Below, piece by piece: positions 11,001-19,771 of a DNA stretch of 19,771 nucleotides (the stretch's first letter is position 1; every line of letters starts with the position of its first letter). Under the pieces are notes generated by a model that was not told the origin of the DNA, did no database searches, and saw nothing but the letters and a program-made list of their open reading frames with translations. The stretch is from Ectocarpus siliculosus (lineage: Eukaryota > Sar > Phaeophyceae > Ectocarpales > Ectocarpaceae). Location: the NCBI GenBank assembly GCA_000310025.1, contig FN648610.1:40704-60474 (forward strand). The letters run 5' to 3'. Both the position numbers and the translations under genes were made by a program.

Positions 11001-14000
11001 CGTGTTCCAGACGTGGACCTTCCGAGCCGAGCCGTTCCTGTACTACCGTGAGGCCCTGCTAGACACTGGTCTGAGGGTGGCCCTGATTCTCGTGCTGTGT
11101 ATCGGCGCCGCGGGCGCTGGAGGGGCCGTCCCGAAGTACGTCGTGGATACTTTCTTGCTGGCGGTGGGGCTGGCCGGAATAGCTGCCGCGTTAGTCTTGG
11201 GGGAAGTCGTGCGGGGGGCTATGGTGTTTGTAGGGAAGACGCTTGCAGCGGCGGACGAGAGGGTCAACGACCTTCTTTTTCGTCAGGTGAGGCAGAAGTC
11301 CCTGGGGCTGGAGTGCTCCCACACGGGCGTGCGGCTGCTGATGCAGTGGGACGACCTGTTGGAACAGCAGCGTTGGTCCGCGTTCCTCGCCTGGCCCACC
11401 CCGACCCCGCCGAACGTGCTGTCCCGACGCGAGAAGATCTTCGTGGTGAGATGGGCCTCGCTGCGCGGCCTGGACATCAGCAGGGCACGGACGTCGACTG
11501 GTCTGAGTCTCCTGCACGACTCGGTCATCAACGCTGAAGTGGAGCCCACCAGGTGGCTCGTGCACCTATACCCCGTTCTGCTCCATGCCGAGACGCTTCA
11601 CAAGGAGAGCCCGCTCTTGCTGGGGATTTTGGAGACGGCGAGGGTTCTCCTGAGAATGGAAGCGCTGACCGCGCGTCTCAACGACTGGGGCCTGGACCTT
11701 CCCGACAGCGCCAGCCAGGCGGGTCAGGGCTCCTTGCTAGGAGGGTTGGGACTACTCGGGGGTAATGTCGGCGGGGGGCTCGGTAGTGCGTTAGGGGATA
11801 TGGGGGGCATGTTGGGAGGAGGGGTGGCAACGGAGGAGATACAGAAGGAAGCAGACGAGGAGGAGGTAGCAGCACTGGCCTGGAAGGTGGGACGGCTGGC
11901 GGAAATGTTCCTCTCGAACGAGCTACAGAACGCCGAGCTGCGGTGGAACGCCCACCAGTACGACCTGCTGACGGAGCACGGGGAACCCGACCTGTCGGAG
12001 CTAGCGCAGAACCTGGCGGAGGCCTTCAACGTCAAGCCGCCCAAGGGGTACGCTCACGTCCACCGCTGGAGAAAACGGGCGCGGTTCACGAGGGACTGCT
12101 TGGGAGAAGCAACGTGCGCGAGCAGGAGCGACGTCGACCTGGCGGGGTGCGGCCTGGGCGACAGAGGGTACAAAAGCCTGCTCTCCATTTGCAGGGCTCT
12201 GTCGGTTCAGGCTACAACTTTTACCTGGCCGAGCCCGTACACGACACAGGTGCGGATCAACGTGGTGAGGGTGGACCTCAGCGGGAACCGGATGCGACGC
12301 AAGTCGGGCTACAGGATAGCGGATATGCTGCTGCTCAACAAGACGATCACGGACCTGAACCTCAGCGCAAACGCCCTCGACTCCGGGGCCGCCAAGGAGA
12401 TTTTCTTCGCCGCCCGAAAGAACCAGGTCCTGAAGCGCCTGGACATTTCGGGCAACAAGATCGGGCCGGAGGCCGCAAGCGGCCTCGCGGGTATGGTGAC
12501 GAAGAACCGCTCCTTGACCTACCTGGACCTCTCCGACAACCAGATGGGGGAGAGAAAGTTCTGGTTGCCCACGGGGGAGATTATGCACGTTCCGAGCGCC
12601 GGCCCCTCTCTTGGCGACGCGCTCCGCTACAACCGGACGCTCACCGTTCTGAAGGTAAAGGGAAACTTGTTCGGGGCCGATACCGGCCATGCCTTCGCGA
12701 GCGGAGTGGCACGGCACCGATCCCTGACGTGGCTCGTCCTGTCCGGCAACCTCCTGCTGCCCGGAGGGGGCAAGGCGCTGGCGCTCCGTCTCAACGCCGC
12801 CAAGCGCAGCACTCTCACCAGGCTCGATGTTTCCGACAACCATGTCGGCAAGAAGGCCGCCACGTTGTTCTCCGCAACCCTGAAGCGGAACAGGACCCTC
12901 CGCCATCTCGATCTCTCGCGCAACGAGCTCGGCACCCACGCGGGCATCGCATTCGCGACGTCGCTCCTCGTAAACCGGACCCTGGAAACCCTGGCGATAG
13001 CCGGTAACGGGATGGGCCCCAACGTTGCCAAGAACCTGGGCCAATCCCTCGCGAAAAATTCCTCCCTCAAGGACCTGGACCTCTCCGACAACGTCTTGGG
13101 AATAGCTACGGCAGAGGGAGGAGATCCGAGCGACCTGGGTCTTGCGCTGGGACACGGGCTTCGCATCAACAAGACGCTGACGTCAATAAATTTATCTGGC
13201 AACCGTCTCCCAACCTTAGAGATGCAGCGAATTGCCGAGGGTCTGGCAGATCACCAGTCCCTCGCCCACTTGACGCTCACGGGGGAAGCCGTCAATGACT
13301 CCGCGGCGCTCGACCTCGGTCGCCTCATTGCCCAAGCCTCGGGCGCCGGCCTCGTCTCTCTCGACCTCAGCCGTTCCGCGCTCGCTGGCGTCGGGGCGGT
13401 AGCCGTAACTCGCGCCCTCACCACTGGCGCCCATGGACTGGAGCGGCTCGACCTCTCGGACAACTCCCTGAGCAAGAACGCCGCTGGGGAGCTGGCGAGC
13501 GCTCTTCAGAACGACGAGCGGGGGGGTAGGGCTGGGTGTGGGGTGCGTTTCTTAGGCCTGGCGCGGTGCGGGCTGGGGCCGGTCGGCGGGGCGCTCGTAT
13601 GCAGGGCACTGGGCGGCAACAGGACCGTGGAGGAGTTGGACATGTCGGACAACGGCCTAGGGCCGGTCGCCGGGATGGCGTTGGCGAGGTCGCTCCGGGT
13701 GCTCTATCGCAACGGGAAAACAGTGAGTGGTGTGAAGATGTCTGTTTCTGTTCTCCCGCTGCGGGTTGCATGTTTGTGTGTGGTATGTGCTTTGGTTGCG
13801 CCCGAATGGTGGCGTGACGTGTTGGAGGCGGAACGAGTCGAACACACCTGTCTCAAGCGTGTTTACAAGGACGGTGACCCCCCCCCCGTCACTGCAAGCC
13901 CACGACTACTATCGCTTTTTTCGAGAAATACCAACAATCAATCGCATCTTTCGGAATTACACCGACATCGGTCACTTCGGACATATGCCAGGTGCGCCCT

Positions 14001-16323
14001 TGTCGCATGCGCCGGCTGGACATATCCCGCAATCCTTTGGGAAACGAAGCTGGGGTAGCCATCCTCGGTGCCCTCGTGAACGAGTGCACACAACACCTCG
14101 ACCTGTCTTACACTGAGTTGCGGGGCAAGGCCGCCGGGCTGGCCATCGGTCGGATGCTCCGATGTCACACCATCGTCCTGCAACACCTCAACGTCGAGCA
14201 CAACAATCTTGGCCGCCACGGGGTCAACGAGGTGCTTTCCGTTGCATCTTGAGCTAAGAGTGCATCACCCGTTTTTTCGGGTGTGCGATTAACGATCACA
14301 CAACACCTTGAGAACTTGCGGAACAACTGGATAATTCTCAAGACAGAGGTTTACCTGCAAGAGAATGTTCCGAAAACGCCCATTATTGCCGCCAGGAAAA
14401 CCTGCAACGTTCAAGCTTTGGGTTCTTTGTTTCGAACATCACAGGTCAGTTATTGGGCCAATTGTTTCGAAAAAACTTCTTAAGGTAGGAGTGGAACGAT
14501 TCGGGCGCTTGCTTTGATCACCAGCACTCCCACCCCCCACCTCCACGCCCGCCCATATTGCCAAACTACCGTTGCACTTCCGTCCGCCCGCCCATCAGGT
14601 GTTCTGGGCGCTGCGGCGGAACGCGTCGCTGCTGCACCTGGACATCAGCGACAACGGTGCGGGGGCCCTCTTTGGCACCGAGGCTGACAAGCTGGAAGAG
14701 TATGGTACGACGTCCATAAACTCCGCGCTGTCCCTCAATCAGACCCTGCGCTTCCTGGACCTGGGCACGAACGGCCTCAGCGCGGAGTGTGGGTCGACAC
14801 TAACGGCGTCCATCCGCAGGAATCGGTGCCTGGCCAACGTCAGCCTCGAGTACAACCTTCTGGACGACCAGGCGGCCTCCACCTTTGGGCGCAAGCTCCG
14901 GCGGGACCGCCAGATGGACCACCTCAACCTCAACAACAACCGCGTGGGGTGGCGAGGCGGCCTGGACCTCGCCGCGGGGTTGGCGCTTAATTCGCACCTC
15001 ACATGGCTGGACGTGGGGAATAACAAGCTTGGCGAGGCCGGCATGTTAGCGGACGTGGGGGGCAAGTTTGCGGCCGCCCTTGTGAAGAACAAGACTCTGA
15101 CGAGGCTGAACATGGAAGGGAACACACTGGGACCATCGGGAGGTGTGGCGATAGCCGAGGCGTTGCACCGGAATAACAGCTTGGTGGAAATCAACCTCGA
15201 GAACAACAGGTAAGGAGCAAGAGAAACAGCAGTACATCATGTACAGAACATACTTGCGAATAACATTTTTGTGTTGTTCCACACCCCATGAGAATAACGT
15301 TTGCACTAAATATAGGCGGTGTAAAACATGCTATTTTCACCTTCGCCTGTGAGGAAGAAACGAGGGTCATAAAGGTGTTAAGTTGTCCTTCAAAAACAAA
15401 AAAGAACAAAATAAAAAGAGCGCCCCAGAAGTTTAAATTGGTTTTATGTGATGCCAAAATTACTTTTGTCACCGGTTGGGTGTGGGAGTCTTTCAGAGGG
15501 GGGGCAGACAATGTGGGAGCAGGAAATGAGGATGTATCATTTCGCAAACCAAACATTTATATCCATCCCATCTTTTACCTCTCCTCTTTGAAGAAAACAA
15601 AGTTTCTTGCATATAAATATTTTCGGTGGCCTCAATTAAAAAAAACAGTAAAACATAGTAACAAAGATGACGTGTGGTGCAACGTGTCATGCAACGTTAC
15701 CGTCGTGAACGACGCTGACCAATGAGGCAACCCAAAAAAAGTTGGTTGGCTTGAGCCTGAAAAACAGGAAAAAATACGAAAAAAAGAAAAGGCAAAGGAA
15801 CTCCCTCGCCGGGAATTGAACCCGGGTCTTGCCGGTGAGAGCGGCATATCCTAACCATTGGACTACGAAGGACCTGTGAGTGGCTGCAATTTACAAAGAT
15901 ATAAAACTTTGGACCATACTAAAACGGGCGTTTCTGTCTATCAGGCTTGACCAGGACGTGGGCTTCGCACTGGAAGACCTGCTCAAGGTCAACTTTACCC
16001 TTCACAGCGTCGGTGCTTCCGTGGGAGAGGTCGGGATCGACAGTCGGGAGACCATCGACAACATGCTCGCGGCGAGGGAAAAGATGCTCGAGACGACAAC
16101 GGCTCACGACCCTTCCCAGACTCGATATCGGGAGTCCTCGCGGAACAGCGGCGGCGGCAGTGTCGGGGGGGGCAGTAGCAATGGTAGCGTTGGTAGTCTT
16201 GGGGGTGACTCTGGTTCGGAAGGTTTTGCTGCGACCGGCACGAGAAGGCCTCGGAGCGCTCGCGCTCTGCGTGCTCAACAAGCCAAGACCGCTCGGAAAA
16301 GCTCGACGATCAGACGAAAATGA
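8029..16323 (+). CDS. multi-pass membrane protein with C-terminal RNI-type leucine-rich repeats
   Basis: The CDS is join(8029..9354,9667..13722,13992..14231,14599..15209,15945..16323), 2203 residues. Introns 1-3 are phase 0 and intron 4 is phase 2, and every join keeps the repeat pattern. Residues 1-240 are polar, disordered and end strongly acidic. Hydrophobic segments lie at about 251-266, 320-342, 369-392, 396-424, 451-473 and 521-545. A charged linker follows, then EWKVVEGLER (850-859) and a second cluster at about 862-892, 905-928 and 937-962. A short ankyrin-like patch (GLSLLHDSV) begins near 1053, and a Gly-rich insert covers about 1131-1164. Residues about 1262-2105 form some 28-30 LRRs of roughly 28 residues (LxxLDLSxNxLG), the ribonuclease-inhibitor type. 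The tail is Ser/Gly-rich, then basic. No NB-ARC, kinase or ROCO domain is visible. A membrane-anchored recognition or scaffold role is inference. The ATG at 8029 begins MRVKKYKRVRR; in-frame ATGs at 7996 and 7846 are possible but their translation looks non-coding. Confidence 0.85.
9355..9666 (+). other. intron 1 of the TM-LRR gene
   Basis: The donor is ATG|GTGAGT and the acceptor is GTCGCAG|AAG, phase 0, 312 bases. Reading through the donor reaches a stop at 9466-9468. The intron falls between two membrane segments, joining SFMIAM to KHVVKTKG. No other feature is seen inside. Confidence 0.85.
13723..13991 (+). other. intron 2 of the TM-LRR gene
   Basis: The donor is ACA|GTGAGT and the acceptor is ATGCCAG|GTG, phase 0, 269 bases. 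It contains no in-frame stop when read from the upstream exon; because 269 is not a multiple of three, read-through shifts frame and stops at 14058. Removing it joins YRNGKT to VRPCRMRRLDISRN, which restores LRR spacing. Confidence 0.82.
14232..14598 (+). other. intron 3 of the TM-LRR gene, weak donor
   Basis: The inferred donor is GAG|GTGCTT and the acceptor is CCATCAG|GTG, phase 0, 367 bases. The donor is poor beyond GT, but the join GVNE to VFWALRRNASLLHLDISDN fits the repeat exactly, and no other donor nearby keeps the LRR. A small hairpin (CACCCG, six T, CGGGTG) lies about 35 bases into the intron, near 14266-14283. Confidence 0.7.
15779..15790 (-). terminator. polymerase III terminator of the tRNA-Glu gene
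   Basis: On the minus strand, TTTT (15790-15787) and then a run of seven T (15785-15779) begin 10 bases past the tRNA 3' end. Runs of four or more T stop RNA polymerase III. Confidence 0.8.
15801..15872 (-). tRNA. tRNA-Glu (anticodon CTC)
   Basis: Read on the minus strand, the 72 bases fold into a full cloverleaf. The acceptor stem TCCTTCG pairs with CGAGGGA (one T-G wobble), and the D stem is GTCC with GGAT. The anticodon stem TGCCG/CGGCA encloses the loop CTCTCAC, giving anticodon CTC, which reads GAG. The T arm is CCGGG-TTCAATT-CCCGG and the discriminator base is G. No CCA is encoded, as expected for a eukaryotic nuclear gene, and there is no intron. The B box GGTTCAATTCC matches the polymerase III consensus well. 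The gene lies inside intron 4 of the TM-LRR gene, antisense to it, 72 bases before the next exon. Confidence 0.97.
15812..15822 (-). promoter_or_regulatory. internal B box of the tRNA-Glu gene
   Basis: GGTTCAATTCC on the minus strand fits the polymerase III B-box consensus GGTTCRANNCC. The A box would be TAGTCCAATGG at 15855-15865. Confidence 0.85.
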
Positions 16324-17056
16324 AAAAACACGAGCAGATATTATTGTTTTCGGGTGTTTGCTGGTTGGTTGCCTCGGTGGCCGCTGTGTATACGTACAGC
16401 AGGAGTTTCTTCTCTTTCCCTCCCTCCCCTCGGTTTCCCTCCCTCGATCTCTCTCTCTCTCGTTTCCCTTTCCCCCCCTCTCTTGTTGCGTCTCTCGAAG
16501 TGTAGACGATGATAGTCTGTCTATAGGTGCAACAGCAGTTCAGTTAGTTTTGGATCATGGGATGCTGCTGCTGCTGTTGTTTTGTCCCGTCTGTTGTGTG
16601 CTGTGTTTTGATGCCTGGGAACCGTGGTTTTTGATACGGCGTATACAAATGATACGTCAACCCGTACTGGTCCTTCAACATTAGGCTGTGTGGTTATTGC
16701 TGCCGCGGCTGCTTGCGGTGTGCTGGTGTGGCTCTGGTGCTGGCCGCCCCTTGCAAGGGACCGCTGTACAGGGGGCAACGCAAAATCGAAAATACCGTTA
16801 ACTGCCCCTCCCGCTCGAACCATGTGTGGTGGTTCGAAATCACCATCAAGCGCCAGCAACCGCAACCTGTGGGTGCACAACGCACTATCGTCGAGCACTG
16901 CTTGAGCGAGGGAGCTGGACTGCACTCTTGGTCTCGAACGTGTCATGCGTTTTACCATCACGACCACCTTGTGGCACACCAAGTCTGTATAGATCCCTAC
17001 CACAAACACTCCAAACAGCGCCGCCGTGTACGATCGAGCCGTGTTGCTTGCTGCGG
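16324..17056. other. intergenic region between the TM-LRR and RMND1-like genes
   Basis: This stretch should contain the TM-LRR 3' UTR and the promoter and leader of the next gene. It has a strong pyrimidine tract at about 16410-16496 and a short CTG run at 16562-16577. No AATAAA and no TATA box is recognisable. A 162-codon minus-strand frame at 16521-17009 shows no domain, and I do not call it. Confidence 0.6.
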
Positions 17057-18832
17057 ATGTTTCCTCGTGCGATCAGCCGGAGGCTTCCCGCTGTCGGCGT
17101 CCGCCCCCTGTCCACCCGTAAGGCTCACGACTGCTGGGGAAGCGCTTGGCCGTCTCGCCAGAGCAGCACAATAACCTCGGTGTCTGATGGCACCCGCAGC
17201 AGTAGCAGCATCCGCCCGCAGCACGGCTCGGGACGCGGACCCGAGACTGCATCAGCCGCAGCTCTCTCTCCCGTCAGAAGATGGCGACAGGGACGACAGT
17301 TCTCCAGGGGGGGAAGAGCTGGCGCGCCGGTGACCTCTTCAGAGCTAGCCCAAGCAGATGGGGAGGAGGAGGAGGAGCATGGTGGAGGCAGAGATAGTAG
17401 CCTCTCGGTCTCCTCTTTGGGTATCGAAATCGGTAACGACGACGGCAGTAGTAGCTGCGCTTCGCCAACACCGCCGGAAGCAGCGGGGCTGCGGCCGGAA
17501 ACGGCGCCGGCCTCGACGCCGCTGGACCTGGGGTGCAAGGCTTACTACATGGCGACGAATATCGGCATCAAGGCCGTCTGCACGGTATGGTTCATCATCT
17601 GTGGCTTCGAGTTGAATGTATTGTTGTTGAAGCTTACCACTTCTGTATGCATACCACCAACGAACGATGCAAGACTCCATCCCGCTCAGTGACGGCCGGG
17701 GCTGGGGTTGGCCACGCTGCGCCCTTTGGTGTGTGTGTGGTCCGGATACAGTAGTTCCACTCACTCCGTCCCCTGTTTGTTGGTGAATAGATGTCTGCGA
17801 GCAGCATAATCACCTACACAGAGAGGAGCGAAGCCATGTAAGAGGTGTAGGCACAGAGTGTCCTTGTTTGCGTAGGCTTGCCCATGTTGTGTGCACAGCC
17901 GCAAATAGATTGCTGAGTTCTGTCGAGTCTTGCCGTTGATCGTCTTCTTTCTCGCCGCCTACATCGCCCATCAATCCAACAAGACGAAACTCTAGGCTCC
18001 CGGCGGTCGTCTTAGCCATGGAACTACAGTCGTCGTTACCGATTATTTGCGAAGCAAGCTGACGCTTGCCGCGGGCCCAAGCTTCAGTAGCCCGTAAAGC
18101 ACCAAATTGATCTTGTGGTGCCTCCGAGATATTTCACACCGTGAAAACCGCCCCCTTCCCTCTCGTGGCCCCCATATATCAAGCCCCCCTCCCCGCCTCC
18201 GCCCAAGACTCTACCTTCCCTCGCTCCCCACCCTCTCGCTCCCCGCCCTCTCGCTCCTTATCGCCCTTGGCACGGCATGACAACACCAACACCCACAACA
18301 CCAACCAATCGGCGAACAACAGAGACTGTACGCTGGTTTCCCGCGTAGCTTCGAGAAGCACTGCGTCGTCATAGGCCCCCTGGACCCCAACTGCTTCGAG
18401 GGGGGCTACCCCAGCCCCCGCGACCCTTCCGAGGGGTTCAACGGGGTGTTTCGAGACCTCTCCAGACTCAAGAGCAAGAAGTCTTTGAACGCCGCCGCTG
18501 CCGCTGCCGCCGCCGCCGCTACCGGCAGGGCTGGGAGGTCACCGGGTGGAAGAGGGGGCCACCCAGACCGGGATGATGATGAGGAGGAGCTCGGACGGCG
18601 CCCCTTTGTTCCTCCCCCTCGACCTTTCGCGATGGACGGTCCGGCTTACCAGGCGAGAGCGTGGGACATGTGGGAGCCCGGCGGGGGCGAGGGCGGTACG
18701 GGTGCTGGGCTGAGAGTGCTTGGCGTTGGGATGGGGGGAAGGAGGGTCGGCAAGGAGGCGGGCAACAGCTACGTGGTGCTGTTCGACTACGGCAGCGTGG
18801 TTTTCATCCACTTCACGAAAGAGCAGCAGGAG
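17057..18832 (+). CDS. RMND1/RMD1-family (DUF155) mitochondrial protein, 5' part only
   Basis: The visible CDS is join(17057..17584,18323..18832), with further exons not placed. Exon 1 (176 codons) starts MFPRAISRRLPAVGVRPLS, rich in Arg and Ser with no acidic residue, a typical mitochondrial presequence. A disordered, locally Glu-rich stretch follows. The family domain begins with CKAYYMATNIGIKAV (family pattern xAYxxAxxxxLKxL). Exon 2 (170 codons) starts after ACAACAG with RLYAGFPRSFEKHCVVIGPL and, after about 120 low-complexity residues (poly-Ala, Gly), reaches SYVVLFDYGSVVFIHFTKEQ, the family hallmark (FxYGxxVFxxF). Donor ACG|GTATGG and both acceptor and donor of exon 2 are phase 0. Animal RMND1 is a mitochondrial inner-membrane protein needed for mitochondrial translation; yeast RMD1 and plant RRL are relatives. 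The same role here is inference. The conserved C-terminal half and its membrane segment are not seen. Confidence 0.76.
17585..18322 (+). other. intron 1 of the RMND1-like gene
   Basis: The donor is ACG|GTATGG and the acceptor is CGAACAACAG|AGA, phase 0, 738 bases. A pyrimidine-rich stretch at about 18146-18268 precedes the acceptor. No other gene is visible inside. Confidence 0.75.
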
Positions 18833-18841
18833 GTACCGGAG

Positions 18842-19012
<171 letters not shown>

Positions 19013-19107
19013 GAGACAGAGATAGACATAGACACACTGCCAGACACACAGAGATAGATAGACAGACATACAGGCAGACAGAAACAGACATATGGACAGA
19101 CTCAGAC

Positions 19108-19112
<5 letters not shown>

Positions 19113-19153
<41 letters not shown>
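19113..19153 (+). repeat. (GACA)n microsatellite, about ten units
   Basis: A pure GACA tract follows imperfect GACA/GATA-like sequence that fills the gap from the GA repeat. The two together form a compound microsatellite of roughly 300 bp. Confidence 0.92.
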
Positions 19154-19154
<1 letters not shown>

Positions 19155-19771
19155 GAACGGTGTCGGGAAAAAGAAGAAGGCGGAAAGGACGGAGCGTGAC
19201 TGCGGATGGTAGAATGTAGGACGGTGGGTCGCAGGGGGCGGGGTTGCGCTGGTGCTATCCGTCCCGTGCCAATGTGGTCTGCGTCACTTCGAGATGAGCT
19301 TCAGTGACGCCGAGGTAGTTTCGCGTAAGACCCTTTTTTGTTTGTTTTCTCGCCGCCGCAGAGGTGGAGGTGGAGACTACAAGGTCGCCTCGATTCGCAA
19401 GAAACACCTACTTCGAGCTTAGATGCTCAACGCCTTCATACAATTTGCCAGGTTATTGCTACTCTACTGTACGCTTTATTGTTGGTTTTTCTTTGTTGCT
19501 GGCAGCTGAGCCGACTTTCGTATATACCACTGTTTTGTTTTCCAAGAATATGAGCCTGGAGGTATCGTAAGGTTGTTTCTTGTCAGCTGACCGGCACGGC
19601 ATAGACCACGTCTCACCTCCACAGAGAACGGAGAAGACATCAACAAGATTCGAATTCACACACTATATTGCCTTGACCCCCCCCCTGCTTCCTCACGTAG
19701 CCCGATTACGTCCCCTACAATATCCCCACCGGTGCCCCCCCCCCCCCCCTACTCTAACACCTCTTTGTGCC

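Larger units (their letters stand above)
15210..15944 (+). other. intron 4 of the TM-LRR gene, hosting an antisense tRNA gene
   Basis: The donor is ACAACAG|GTAAGG and the acceptor is TCTATCAG|GCTT, 735 bases. The intron splits an Arg codon (phase 2) and joins INLENN-R to LDQDVGFALEDLL. Most of it is AT-richer than the exons. Its 3' part holds a complete tRNA-Glu gene on the minus strand. Confidence 0.85.

Noticed and set aside
11724-13202. Minus-strand frames of up to 384 codons opposite the LRR exon
   Set aside because: They mirror the highly repetitive LRR codons. The plus-strand frame has clear LRR consensus and matching splice phases.
16521-17009. 162-codon minus-strand frame upstream of the RMND1-like gene
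   Set aside because: It has a short hydrophobic start but no domain, and it occupies the likely promoter and leader of the plus-strand gene.
19362-19570. Candidate third exon of the RMND1-like gene after CGCCGCCGCAG
   Set aside because: The frames allowed by the phase-0 donor give no family-like sequence. A DYKV-like motif occurs only in a frame the donor cannot reach.

Overview
The window looks like nuclear DNA of a eukaryote, most likely a brown alga or a related stramenopile. The reasons are long GT-AG introns (about 0.3 to 2.5 kb), GC-rich exons, proteins rich in poly-Q, poly-S, poly-G and poly-A runs, many microsatellites, a eukaryotic tRNA gene without an encoded CCA end, and a centriole protein gene (so the organism has centrioles or flagella). 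The taxon is inferred from these traits and was not identified directly.

Layout. (1) 1-2074: non-coding left flank and probable 3' region of the first gene, with homopolymers and simple repeats; the first 123 bases look like a poor-quality contig edge. (2) 2075-6768, minus strand: a two-exon gene for a CEP44-type centrosomal protein. A 2.5-kb intron cuts the conserved domain, and a very long low-complexity tail follows it. (3) 6769-8028: gap between divergent genes; the CEP44 side has CAG tracts directly before the start codon. (4) 8029-16323, plus strand: a five-exon gene of 2203 codons encoding a multi-pass membrane protein. It has an acidic disordered N terminus, two membrane clusters, a short ankyrin-like patch and a C-terminal array of about 28-30 ribonuclease-inhibitor-type leucine-rich repeats. 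A complete tRNA-Glu(CTC) gene sits in its last intron on the opposite strand. (5) 16324-17056: 3' region of that gene and promoter side of the next. (6) 17057 to beyond the window, plus strand: the 5' part of an RMND1/RMD1-family (DUF155) gene with a mitochondrial-type presequence. Two exons are clear; the next intron opens with a long (GA)n and (GACA)n block, and the remaining exons could not be placed.

Nothing suggests that the three protein genes act in one pathway. CEP44 belongs at the centriole, the RMND1-like protein in mitochondria, and the TM-LRR protein in a membrane with a probable recognition or scaffold role. The most unusual item is the TM-LRR protein: its membrane module resembles the one I recall from large stramenopile membrane proteins, joined here to a long RNI-type LRR array. 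All exon joins were read by eye from splice sites, reading phase and protein continuity; no database search was possible.
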